NCBI RefSeq assembly: GCF_001292625.1
Contig: NZ_LAJH01000019.1
Coordinates: 1-49,518, forward strand
DNA: 49,518 nucleotides
Direction of reading: 5' to 3'
Origin: Shimia sp. SK013
GTDB lineage: Bacteria; Pseudomonadota; Alphaproteobacteria; Rhodobacterales; Rhodobacteraceae
The translations under genes and the position numbers were made by a program. This document shows, in pieces, positions 41,788 to 49,518 of this stretch (within the stretch, counting starts at the first letter, position 1; every line of letters starts with the position of its first letter). The notes under the pieces were generated by a model that had not been told where the DNA came from, made no database searches, and saw only the letters and a program-made list of their open reading frames with translations.

Positions 41788-42225
41788 ATGAGCAAGACGA
41801 TCTACATCCTGAACGGCCCGAACCTGAACCTTCTGGGCAAACGCCAGCCGGAGATTTACGGCCACGACACGCTTGACGATGTTGAGACCACCTGCGCCAC
41901 TGTGGGCAAAGACGTCGCCCTGTCGGTCAAGCTCATGCAGTCCAACCACGAAGGCGAGATCGTCGAGATGATCCATGACGCACGCGAAAACGCGGCCGGC
42001 ATCATCATCAATCCGGCGGCCTATACGCACACCTCTGTTGCCATTCTGGATGCGCTGCACACCTTCGACGGTCCCGTGCTTGAGGTGCATATTTCCAACG
42101 TGCACAAACGCGAGGCCTTCCGGCATCATTCTTACGTCAGCCAACGCGCCGATGGTGTGATCGCCGGTTTCGGCGTCGAAGGCTACGCGCTCGCGATGCG
42201 TCGGATGGGGACGTTGCTCGCCTAA
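41788..42225 (+). CDS. aroQ: 3-dehydroquinate dehydratase, type II
   Basis: 145 residues. [19 protein letters not shown] holds the catalytic Tyr24 and Arg19; [17 protein letters not shown] and [17 protein letters not shown] (His101) complete the active site. It dehydrates 3-dehydroquinate to 3-dehydroshikimate in the shikimate pathway as a dodecamer. It follows the Lrp gene after 63 nt with AGGAG upstream, and converges on tex. Confidence 0.97.
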   Translation: MSKTIYILNGPNLNLLGKRQPEIYGHDTLDDVETTCATVGKDVALSVKLMQSNHEGEIVEMIHDARENAAGIIINPAAYTHTSVAILDALHTFDGPVLEVHISNVHKREAFRHHSYVSQRADGVIAGFGVEGYALAMRRMGTLLA

Positions 42226-42237
42226 CGTCCCTGCCCT

Positions 42238-44589
42238 TTAGCGCTTTTTCATCGCATCCAGCAACGCCGCGCCCAATGCGCCATTGCCGCCGCTATCTGC
42301 CTTCGGCTTGCTGGCCTGAGGACGCCCGCCACCGCGCGGCCCACCGCCTTTGGGCCCACCACGGCCACGCTCATCCCCACCGCGCGCATTGCGATCCTGC
42401 TTGGCCGAGGCCCCGCCGTCCTTGCGCATGCTCAGGCCAATCCGTTTGCGCGGCGCGTCGACCTCAACGACCGTCACCTTCACAACGTCGCCCGCTTTGA
42501 CAACCTCATGCGGGTCCTTCACGAACCGGTCCGCCAACTGGCTGACATGCACCAACCCGTCCTGATGCACGCCGACATCCACAAACGCACCAAAGGCCGC
42601 GACGTTGGTCACCGTGCCTTCCAAAACCATGCCGGGTTTAAGGTCAGAGATCTGCTCAACCCCATCAGCAAACGTCGCCGTCTTAAACGTCGGCCGCGGG
42701 TCGCGCCCCGGCTTTTCCAACTCACCCAGAATGTCGCGCACTGTCGGCAGGCCAAACTTCTCGGACACAAATTCCTCTGCTCGCACTTGCTTGAGCGCCG
42801 CTCCGTCGCCCATCAACGCACGCACGTCCCGTCCACAGGCCGACACGATTTTACGCGCCACATTATAGGCTTCCGGGTGCACCGCACTGGCGTCCAAAGG
42901 CTCTGATCCACCAGTAATGCGCAAAAACCCTGCGCACTGTTCAAACGCCACCGGTCCCAGTCGCGCAACTTTCAACAAATCCTTGCGCGCGCCAAAGGCA
43001 CCCTTTTCGTCGCGATGCGCCACGATGGCCTCCGCCAACCCAGGCCCAAGGCCGGACACATGCGCCAACAGCGGTGCAGAGGCCATGTTCAAATCCACGC
43101 CCACCGCGTTCACCGCATCCTCAACAACGGCCTCAAGCGACTTGCCAAGTCGGTGCTGATCCAAATCGTGCTGATACTGGCCAACCCCAATCGACTTGGG
43201 TTCGATCTTCACCAACTCCGCCAAAGGATCCTGCAGGCGCCGCGCAATCGACACCGCGCCACGCAGGCTCACGTCCAGATCCGGAAACTCGCGCGCAGCA
43301 AGTTCACTCGCGGAATAGACCGACGCCCCCGCCTCGCTGACCACAACTTTGGTGGGTGCGGCCACACCTTTGGGCAAGAGTTTCAGCGTGTCCCCAACCA
43401 GCTTTTCTGTCTCGCGACTTGCTGTGCCGTTACCAATCGCAATCAACTCGATGTTGTGTTTGGCGATCAACCCCAGAATGGCTGCTTCTGAACCGCGCAC
43501 ATCCATTCGCGGCTGAAAAGGATACAACGTCGCTGTATCCAAAACCTTGCCCGTGGCATCAACAACAGCGGCCTTCACACCCGTCCGAATACCCGGATCA
43601 AGTCCCAGCGTGGCCTTCGCGCCAGCCGGTGCCGCCAGAAGCAAATCTTTCAAGTTGCGTGCAAAAACCTGAATGGCCTCTTCCTGTGCCCGCTGCCGCA
43701 GCTCGCCCATCAGATCCACAGTCATCGTCAGGCTCAACTTTACCCGCCAGGTCCAGCCGGAAATCTTGCGCAACCACTTGTCGCCAGCACCCTCGGTTCT
43801 GGTGTGCAGATGGCTCGCCACCATCTCCTCCGCACGCGCTTTGCCACCTTCGGGATCGGGCCCGATATCCAGCGTGATCACGCCTTCATTGCTGGCCCGC
43901 ATCATCGCCAAAGCCCGATGGCTCGGCACTTTGGACCACAGTTCGGTGTGTTCAAAATAGTCCGAGAACTTCGCGCCCGCCTGCTCTTGCCCCGGGATCA
44001 CCTTGCCAGACACGCGGGCCTCTTTTTGCAAGAACGCGCGCAACTCGCCCAAAAGCGTCGCATTTTCGGTCAGCCCTTCGGCGACGATGTCCCGCGCTCC
44101 GTCCAGCGCGGCTTTCACATCGGCCACTGCGTCGGACACATATCTCGCCGCTAACGCCTCCGGCTCCGCTGCGCGATCCGACAAAATCGCCTCCGCCAAT
44201 GGTTCCAACCCGTTTTCGCGCGCAATCATCGCCTTTGTGCGCCGCTTGGGTTTGTATGGCAGATAGATATCTTCCAGCGTCGCTTTGGTCTCCGCTCCAA
44301 AAATTGCCTTGGCCAACGCCTCGGTCATCTTGCCTTGCTCTGTGATCGAGGACGACACAGTTTCCCGCCGCACTTCCAGCTCACGCAAATATCCCAAACG
44401 ATCCGCAAGCGTGCGCAGCTGCGTGTCATCCAGACCGCCGGTTGCCTCTTTGCGATACCGCGCCACAAACGGAACAGTGGCCCCATCGTCCAGCAACCCT
44501 ACGGCCGATCCAACTTGCGATGCGGACGCGCCGATCTCATTGGCTATTGTTCGGGAAATCCGGGTGGTGGCCTGCTCACTCATCTGCAC
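42238..44589 (-). CDS. tex: Tex-family RNA-binding protein
   Basis: 783 residues. N-terminal helical Tex domains, the YqgF/RNase H-like domain ([20 protein letters not shown]), a helix-hairpin-helix region ([21 protein letters not shown]) and an S1 domain ([32 protein letters not shown], in parts), then a Gly/Arg-rich tail [20 protein letters not shown] (residues about 730-760). Start GTG 44589 has AAGGAG 9 nt upstream; ATG two codons later is too distant. Tex proteins affect transcription and RNA metabolism. The Gly/Arg-rich tail adds non-specific RNA binding. The 225 nt upstream hold its promoter and nothing else that I see. Confidence 0.95.
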   Translation of the reverse strand: MQMSEQATTRISRTIANEIGASASQVGSAVGLLDDGATVPFVARYRKEATGGLDDTQLRTLADRLGYLRELEVRRETVSSSITEQGKMTEALAKAIFGAETKATLEDIYLPYKPKRRTKAMIARENGLEPLAEAILSDRAAEPEALAARYVSDAVADVKAALDGARDIVAEGLTENATLLGELRAFLQKEARVSGKVIPGQEQAGAKFSDYFEHTELWSKVPSHRALAMMRASNEGVITLDIGPDPEGGKARAEEMVASHLHTRTEGAGDKWLRKISGWTWRVKLSLTMTVDLMGELRQRAQEEAIQVFARNLKDLLLAAPAGAKATLGLDPGIRTGVKAAVVDATGKVLDTATLYPFQPRMDVRGSEAAILGLIAKHNIELIAIGNGTASRETEKLVGDTLKLLPKGVAAPTKVVVSEAGASVYSASELAAREFPDLDVSLRGAVSIARRLQDPLAELVKIEPKSIGVGQYQHDLDQHRLGKSLEAVVEDAVNAVGVDLNMASAPLLAHVSGLGPGLAEAIVAHRDEKGAFGARKDLLKVARLGPVAFEQCAGFLRITGGSEPLDASAVHPEAYNVARKIVSACGRDVRALMGDGAALKQVRAEEFVSEKFGLPTVRDILGELEKPGRDPRPTFKTATFADGVEQISDLKPGMVLEGTVTNVAAFGAFVDVGVHQDGLVHVSQLADRFVKDPHEVVKAGDVVKVTVVEVDAPRKRIGLSMRKDGGASAKQDRNARGGDERGRGGPKGGGPRGGGRPQASKPKADSGGNGALGAALLDAMKKR

Positions 44590-44814
44590 TGGGGCGCGCT
44601 CCTTCTTGGCATTGGGATGCTCTTTCTAGCTGCCTCGCGGTGCGCCGCCAAGGGCGAAGCAGGTCGGAATTTCCACAGAATTTCGACGCAACACCGCACG
44701 CCTGTTTCATAGGGGCAAACCGAAAATCCACACAGTCGCAAAACCGACGTATTACCGACGCGTTGCAGACATCGATTTTTTGATCTTTCAGCGCATTAAC
44801 CAGTAGGGACGTGT

Positions 44815-45897
44815 CTATCGCCCGACATCTTCCGGCGCCACGGCCACAGATTTGACCACCGCATGAATGGCCTGCCCTTCTGCCAACCCCATCGTCTGAA
44901 CCGACCGCCGTGTCACCCGTGCCAGAACCCGCCCCGCATTTGTGTCTATCGACACAATTGCACCGGGGCCGTCACCCGCGCGAACGGCCGCAATTTTCCC
45001 GGACAAAATATTCAACGCCGACAACCCCTTAGGTGCGTCCCGTGACAAGATCACATCATGTGCGGCAATCCGCACTCTGACCGTTCGTCCGACCTTGTGC
45101 GCCAGTTTTGGCAAGAAAAGCGCCGTTCCTCCGGCATCCAGTTCCGTCAGCCCATCACGGTGATGCTCTCTGACCTTCGCCTCAAGAACCGCCCCCACTG
45201 CCCGCACCCCTGCTGGCGTGAACTCCGGATCGCTCAACACGGCGCCGGCAGACCCCACTCGAGACACCTTCCCTTTCTCTAGCGCCACAACGGTGGTCGC
45301 CAATCGCGCTACTTCCGCTATGGAGTGGCTAACATACAGAATTGGAACGGAAAACTCGTCTCTTAGCAATTCAAAATAGGGCATGATTTCGGCTTTTCTC
45401 GCCTCATCAAGCGCGGCCAACGGCTCGTCCGCGAGGATCATGTTCGGCCGCGCAAGCAAAGCGCGACCAATGGCGACCCGCTGCTTTTCACCTCCCGACA
45501 AATACGCGGAGCGCCGAACAAGCAAATCTCCCAATCCCAGCATTTCCACCACACGGTCCAATGTGATTTCATCCGATCGATCACGCGCCAAAGCCCTGCC
45601 ATACAACAGATTTTTCCGCACACTCATATGCGGGAACAGGCGTCCCTCCTGAAAAATATAGCCAATTTCCCGACGATGCGGCGGCACCCACACTCGGGAT
45701 TGCGTGTCCGACAGCACGCGCGCGCCGACCGATATCTTTGCTTCATCAGGTCGGCTCAATCCCGCGACCGCGTTGACCACAGTGGTTTTGCCCGATCCGG
45801 AGGCGCCAAACAGCGCTGTAAGACCGTCAGGCGCTTCAAAGTCGATGTTCAGTGCAAAGTCTTCAAATGTTTGTCTGATTTTGACGGAAAGAGTCAT
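44815..45897 (-). CDS. modC: Molybdate ABC transporter ATPase ModC
   Basis: 360 residues. Walker A GASGSGKTT, signature YLSGGEKQRVAIGRALLARP and Walker B ILADEPLAALD; the C-terminal part from about 285 is a TOBE/Mop-type molybdate-binding domain (LSALNILSGKIAAVRAGDG). It powers ModB for molybdate import. It overlaps modB by 4 nt. The DNA is somewhat less GC-rich than the 5' two thirds of the window. Confidence 0.96.
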   Translation of the reverse strand: MTLSVKIRQTFEDFALNIDFEAPDGLTALFGASGSGKTTVVNAVAGLSRPDEAKISVGARVLSDTQSRVWVPPHRREIGYIFQEGRLFPHMSVRKNLLYGRALARDRSDEITLDRVVEMLGLGDLLVRRSAYLSGGEKQRVAIGRALLARPNMILADEPLAALDEARKAEIMPYFELLRDEFSVPILYVSHSIAEVARLATTVVALEKGKVSRVGSAGAVLSDPEFTPAGVRAVGAVLEAKVREHHRDGLTELDAGGTALFLPKLAHKVGRTVRVRIAAHDVILSRDAPKGLSALNILSGKIAAVRAGDGPGAIVSIDTNAGRVLARVTRRSVQTMGLAEGQAIHAVVKSVAVAPEDVGR

Positions 45898-46589
45898 GAC
45901 TTGCCAACCCGCCTCGAAACCCGCCGCGCCAAAACCTCAGAGAGAACCAAGGCGGCACAAGCGATGACGATAGACACAATCACCAACCGCATCGCCGACG
46001 TCTCACCACCTGGCACCTGCAAAAAGGCGTAAACGGCCGAGGGCAACGTGCGGGTTTGCCCGGGGATATTGGAAACAAATGTTATCGTTGCCCCGAACTC
46101 GCCCATAGATTTGGCAAAGGCCAAAACCGCCCCGGCTAATATTCCAGGAAGGATCAACGGTAAGGTCACCGTGATAAAAATTCGCGGTTTAGAAGCCCCT
46201 AAGGTTGATGCCGCTTGTTCGAGTTTTGGATCGACCGCCTCCAAAGAAAGGCGAACAGCCCTCACGAACAACGGGAACGCCATGATCGCTGCGGCCAAAG
46301 CGGCGCCCGTCCAGTGAAAGGCAAAAACGATACCGACCTTTTGCAGCGCCTGCCCAACAGCGCCTTGAGTGCCGAAGGTCAGCAGCAGGAGGTACCCTGT
46401 AACAACCGGAGGCAAAACAAGAGGTAGATGAATGATGACATTCAGAAGATCGCGCCCTGCGAACCGCCATCGCACCATCGCAAACGCGGTTAGAATCCCA
46501 AGCGGTAAGGTTGCTAAAACGGCCCAAAACGCCACTTTTAGAGACAAGGCCACTGCCTGCCATTCTTCTGGTCCAAGCCAATCCATCAT
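45894..46589 (-). CDS. modB: Molybdate ABC transporter permease ModB
   Basis: 231 residues with five hydrophobic helices and the permease loop AASTLGASKPRIFITVTLPLILPG (in parts) followed by KSMGEFGATITFVSNIPGQTRTL. It forms the inner-membrane channel as a dimer. Four-base overlaps with modA and modC. Confidence 0.95.
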   Translation of the reverse strand: MMDWLGPEEWQAVALSLKVAFWAVLATLPLGILTAFAMVRWRFAGRDLLNVIIHLPLVLPPVVTGYLLLLTFGTQGAVGQALQKVGIVFAFHWTGAALAAAIMAFPLFVRAVRLSLEAVDPKLEQAASTLGASKPRIFITVTLPLILPGILAGAVLAFAKSMGEFGATITFVSNIPGQTRTLPSAVYAFLQVPGGETSAMRLVIVSIVIACAALVLSEVLARRVSRRVGKS

Positions 46590-47371
46590 GGCGGCTCGCC
46601 CAGCAAAACAAATCCATTTTCAGAAAGCACCCTTCGCGCGTTATCCCCTCCCAAGAATTCCACGAACTCTTGTGCACTGGAGGATTTCGACCGCGCGATT
46701 ACCGCTGCCGGATAAACGATTTCGGGATGCGTCTCAGCGGCAAAGTAATGCACAATTTCCACACGCTTTTCCGCCTTGGCGTCGCTGGCATAAACAATGC
46801 CCCAAGACACTTCGCCAAGCGCTACCAACGCTAAGGCCGCTCTTACATTATCTGTTTGAACAACGCGTGCCGAAGATTGATCCCAGAATTCTAGGGTTTG
46901 CAAGGCTGCCTTGCCATATATCCCCGCAGGAACAGCCTCTACCAATGCCATTGCAATTCTGCCTTCTGCATTCCCCGCAAAAACGTCTTCCAGTGCCAAG
47001 GACTCGTTTCTGGACGAATTCGAAGGGCGAACCAAAACCATTTGATTGCCTGCGACCCGACGAAGAGAACCTCCTGCGATCTTCCCCTTCGTCACAAGAT
47101 AGTCCATCCAGGCCACGTTGGCCGAGATATATACATCTGCCGGTGCACCTAAAGTAATTTGGCGCGCAAGAACGGACGAGCCAGCCAACGTCAGTCGCAC
47201 GTCGACTTCATGGGATTGCGCAAATTGGGATGCGATCTCTTCCAGTGCATTTTTCAAACTGGCAGCCGCAAAGACATTTACGTCGGCGCGGCTTGCACCG
47301 GCAATGCACATCCAAATGGTTGCAGCAACTGCCGTTATTACTGAACACAAAGAAGAGCGTCGTTTTTGCAT
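46586..47371 (-). CDS. modA: Molybdate-binding protein ModA
   Basis: About 261 residues from ATG 47371, AAGG upstream. Signal peptide of about 29 residues (MQKRRSSLCSVITAVAATIW..., cleaved after SRA before DVNVF). The mature part has FAAASLKNALEEI, GSSVLARQITLGAPADVYISAN (in parts) and GEVSWGIVYASDAK, typical of ModA. It binds molybdate (or tungstate) in the periplasm. No obvious ModE-type Mo-box was found upstream. Confidence 0.94.
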   Translation of the reverse strand: MQKRRSSLCSVITAVAATIWMCIAGASRADVNVFAAASLKNALEEIASQFAQSHEVDVRLTLAGSSVLARQITLGAPADVYISANVAWMDYLVTKGKIAGGSLRRVAGNQMVLVRPSNSSRNESLALEDVFAGNAEGRIAMALVEAVPAGIYGKAALQTLEFWDQSSARVVQTDNVRAALALVALGEVSWGIVYASDAKAEKRVEIVHYFAAETHPEIVYPAAVIARSKSSSAQEFVEFLGGDNARRVLSENGFVLLGEPP

Positions 47372-47523
47372 TTGGACCTTGGAAAGGGACAATTTTCTCT
47401 CCGAAGTATCCAGTCCCTAGCCGCCGGCGCAAGGTCTTTTCTTTACCGGTTTCAATACTCTATCGGCGTTCAATGCTCAGTCCGCGAACGAACGCATCTC
47501 TCCCGCGTTCTTGAACCCAATCC

Positions 47524-49020
47524 TCACGGTTTCTGTGCCATGGCCGATAACGCTGGCAACGCGACTGAAACGAAGTAGCGTGAAAGCAATTGATAGTCCT
47601 CAATTGTTGGGCGGCCCGTCGCAAGGTCAGAACCCTTTGCGGCTTGCCTCGGTCTGACAATCTCCTCTTCTATTTCAGCCAAAATCTGGTCCACGACATC
47701 AGTTTGGTACAAGACCTGAGCCGGAGGGTTTGACGCGTGCAACACCGCCATATTCTGAGCAGATTCGAGGACGGCCCCGGGTGTTTTTTGCACCTCCAAC
47801 ATGCTACCAGAGGCCGCGGCATTAAGGCTATTCGAAGCGGCACCCGCTTGGGGCGACATTTGTATGACTGCCACGGCGGTTTGCATGTCCAAACCAAGGC
47901 TATCCATCAGGAACTGCATTTTTTGTGCCGTGTCATTCATCGGTAGAGATGGCGCAATGTCCGCAGAATGACCAACCGATTCAATCGCAGTTTCGGCCGC
48001 CAATGGGACGTGCTGACTCCGCGTTTTCAGCGCGTCAAGATCGGATTGCAAAGCCGATATTGTCGCAAGTAGTTCTTGCCCCCCCAAATCGCGTTCTTGT
48101 GGCACAGCCGGTGTCGTGGTGTGCACCACGACGGGTGGCAGAGCCTGCGGCGCGGATGCAGGGAGGTTTCCTTGCATCATCAGTCGCTTTAACTCTTCGA
48201 GCTCCGCCCGTAGTGCACCTGCTTCAGTCTGAGTTGGGACCCCCGAGGGAGAAGTGATCTGCGGCAACTGCTGCTGCGAGCCAGCAGGAGCAAGTGCCTG
48301 GGGTTGCGGCATTGGAGAGGCCCACGTTGACGATTGAGTGACAGTAGAACCTGCGTCAGTTGTCGCGCCGTTTGGCACCGGCCACCCTCTTGGTAAAACC
48401 GCGTAATTCTGCCGTGCAGAAATCCACCGTAGGTAGGCGGAAACCGCCGCAAATCCTTTTAGAGACACCTGCAAAACCTCTGTGCCGCCGCGCCTTGCTG
48501 AAAAATCGCCACCGGAGGCGAGCAGCATCTCCAACTGGAAATCCAACGGCTGAAGTATCCGGACCGGCACTTGTATTTCAGACACGCCTTCTACAACGTG
48601 AAATGTGTCGCCAGAAGCCACATTCTCCAGTTTCAGCTGGATTTGCCCCCTATCGGTGAGGAACATCTCAAAGCCCTCTTTTCGGGCAGCACAAGAATAT
48701 GTTCTCGGGCGACAAATAACCTCGAAGACGTCTACGTCCAATCTCGGGGTGGGCGCGAAACGCGCGTAACCGTCCGGATCAAATCGAAAATAGACCCCTT
48801 CCACGAGACCTTCCTGAAAATTTGGCCAGCCAAACGAACCTCGCAAAGCTTGCTGTGCTTCTCGAGCTCCAATGGCGAATGGGATGGACGTGTCCAGAAT
48901 CGCGTTTTCAGATGCGAAACTACGATTTTCTGCTGCGTCGAAACTGGTTTGCGCACTCAGCCCTCCCGGCATCTGAATCAGGCAAAGGAAAATCGCGATG
49001 GATCTAGGAATAAATGTCAT
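47524..49020 (-). CDS. Secreted protein of unknown function
   Basis: 498 residues. Signal peptide MTFIPRSIAIFLCLIQMPGG followed by LSA, cleaved before QTSFD. Residues about 25-200 are a compact domain with two disulphide-capable cysteines (VICRPRTYSCAARKEGFEMFL); about 235-290 is a Pro/Gln-rich linker; about 295-320 and 355-370 are heptad-like (LRAELEELKRLM, LATISALQSDLDALKTR), suggesting coiled coil. The C-terminal part ends DYQLLSRYFVSVALPALSAMAQKP. No family recognised. Its ATG overlaps the stop of the upstream DUF3131 frame (TAATG), so the two were translated together and probably act in the same envelope or polysaccharide process. Confidence 0.8.
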   Translation of the reverse strand: MTFIPRSIAIFLCLIQMPGGLSAQTSFDAAENRSFASENAILDTSIPFAIGAREAQQALRGSFGWPNFQEGLVEGVYFRFDPDGYARFAPTPRLDVDVFEVICRPRTYSCAARKEGFEMFLTDRGQIQLKLENVASGDTFHVVEGVSEIQVPVRILQPLDFQLEMLLASGGDFSARRGGTEVLQVSLKGFAAVSAYLRWISARQNYAVLPRGWPVPNGATTDAGSTVTQSSTWASPMPQPQALAPAGSQQQLPQITSPSGVPTQTEAGALRAELEELKRLMMQGNLPASAPQALPPVVVHTTTPAVPQERDLGGQELLATISALQSDLDALKTRSQHVPLAAETAIESVGHSADIAPSLPMNDTAQKMQFLMDSLGLDMQTAVAVIQMSPQAGAASNSLNAAASGSMLEVQKTPGAVLESAQNMAVLHASNPPAQVLYQTDVVDQILAEIEEEIVRPRQAAKGSDLATGRPTIEDYQLLSRYFVSVALPALSAMAQKP

Positions 49021-49472
49021 TAGAAATCCGCCCTTTCTTGAACAGAGTGGCGCAGGGCCGGCAGCCAATCTTCCTTTTGTGGAGGATCGGGATAGTTACG
49101 ATTGACGCGGGTGTCCTGATCTCGGTAGGCCGTATACCAGACCTCGGTCTCGCCCGTGTAAGGCGTCAAGATTGGCCCTTGAACCTTGTGAAGCAGTGAC
49201 GTCAGGATGATGCCATTGTTGTTCGCAGTAAAAATCGCCACACGACCTTGGCCTCGCTCATAAAGCCCCTCATACATGCCGTTCTCCGGGTCATAGAGCT
49301 CAATGACCGCCTCATAAAGAACGTCCGTGTACTCGGTGTCCCAAAGCGCCCAAAGTCCCAGTGCGGCTTTGGCAGCTACCGCAGAATGGTCGGGAACATA
49401 GTCACCTCTCGGCGTGACGGTGTTCCATGGGTAGCCGTCAGAAAAAATAGTGTCGTAGGTGAATGTAACCCG
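49020..49472 (-). pseudogene. DUF3131 domain protein, 5' part missing
   Basis: 150 codons stay open from just after a TGA (revcomp of 49473-49475) to the TAA that overlaps the next start. Translation shows DUF3131 features: SDGYPWNTVTPRGDYVPDHS, AVAAKAALGLWALWDTEYTD, LYDPENGMYEGLYERGQG, ANNNGIILTSLLHKVQGP. These proteins normally have a longer N-terminal part, and there is no ATG/GTG/TTG before the domain; the first ATG is at 49277, in the middle of it. So the gene appears truncated at 49473, by insertion, frameshift or a rearrangement near the window end. Alternatively the missing start lies in a different frame beyond the edge. Confidence 0.6.
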
Positions 49473-49475
49473 TCA

Positions 49476-49518
49476 TGGCTTTTGAGACAGATGGTGTTGT
49501 TTTGCTAAGCGAGTGTCT
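49476..49518. other. Unassigned window end, possible insertion-element edge
   Basis: After the point where the DUF3131 frame breaks, 43 nt (starting TGGCTTTTGAGACAGATGG) do not continue the coding sequence in any frame I can recognise. They may be the terminal repeat of an insertion sequence, but no family was identified. Confidence 0.3.

Noticed and set aside
42290..42420. Repetitive G/C-rich sequence near the end of tex as a separate repeat
   Set aside because: It encodes the Gly/Arg-rich C-terminal tail of Tex in frame and is explained by that.
47372..47523. A Mo-box (ModE site) or molybdenum-cofactor riboswitch upstream of modA
   Set aside because: I found no TATATA-type dyad or recognisable riboswitch core in this gap.
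1..49518. CRISPR array, prophage, integron or complete transposon
   Set aside because: No regularly spaced repeats, phage structural genes, integrase or intact transposase were seen on either strand.

Overview
The window reads as chromosomal DNA of an alphaproteobacterium, most likely a marine Rhodobacterales (Roseobacter-type) bacterium. The evidence is the GC-rich coding sequence, the pckA-chvI-chvG-hprK-rapZ-EIIA-HPr gene order, the short alphaproteobacterial HprK, the DUF6473 protein, the etfBA/hbd block, the PduO-type adenosyltransferase next to a twin-membrane-segment protein, and a complete C-P lyase locus with two PhnE permeases. This assignment rests on gene content read by eye; no search was run.

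Layout. 1-5.5 kb: the first 18 codons of EF-Tu (minus strand, cut by the window edge), a lipoprotein, a cytochrome P450, topoisomerase IV subunit A (parC) and a secreted SH3-domain protein. 5.5-12 kb: iron storage (bfd, bfr), an SDR, a twin-membrane-segment protein, a cobalamin adenosyltransferase, electron transfer flavoprotein etfBA behind a highly structured leader, a DUF6473 protein and 3-hydroxybutyryl-CoA dehydrogenase. 12-19.5 kb: a minus-strand operon chvI-chvG-hprK-rapZ-EIIA-HPr, followed by a PlsC-like acyltransferase, divergent from gluconeogenic pckA; this joins acid/envelope sensing to a regulatory PTS and carbon flux. 19.6-21.7 kb: a chromate module (chrB with a rhodanese domain, chrA).

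22-36.8 kb is a phosphonate locus of about 15 kb. It has phnGHIJKLN on the minus strand, phnM and a DUF1045 2H-phosphoesterase-like gene beyond it, divergent phnF with a second divergent phnM, a hexapeptide acetyltransferase of the phosphonate type, and the uptake genes phnC-phnD-phnE1-phnE2. A near-perfect inverted repeat between phnF and phnG and two weak Pho-box candidates suggest dual control by PhnF and phosphate starvation. 37-42 kb: a tRNA-Met with clear promoter and terminator, RidA, a fused indolepyruvate:ferredoxin oxidoreductase with a divergent Lrp/AsnC regulator, and aroQ. 42-47.4 kb: the Tex RNA-binding protein and modABC molybdate uptake. 47.5-49.5 kb: an unrecognised secreted protein and a DUF3131 coding region that has lost its 5' end close to the window edge.

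The least explained signals are in the non-coding DNA: a two-hairpin intergenic element present in at least two copies with the second hairpin differing in sequence but keeping its pairing; nested 10-bp inverted repeats in the etfBA leader; a 12-bp motif (GATTGCGCTAAC) shared exactly by the etfBA and pckA upstream regions; and the interrupted DUF3131 gene. No CRISPR array, complete transposon, prophage or wholly new multigene system was found.
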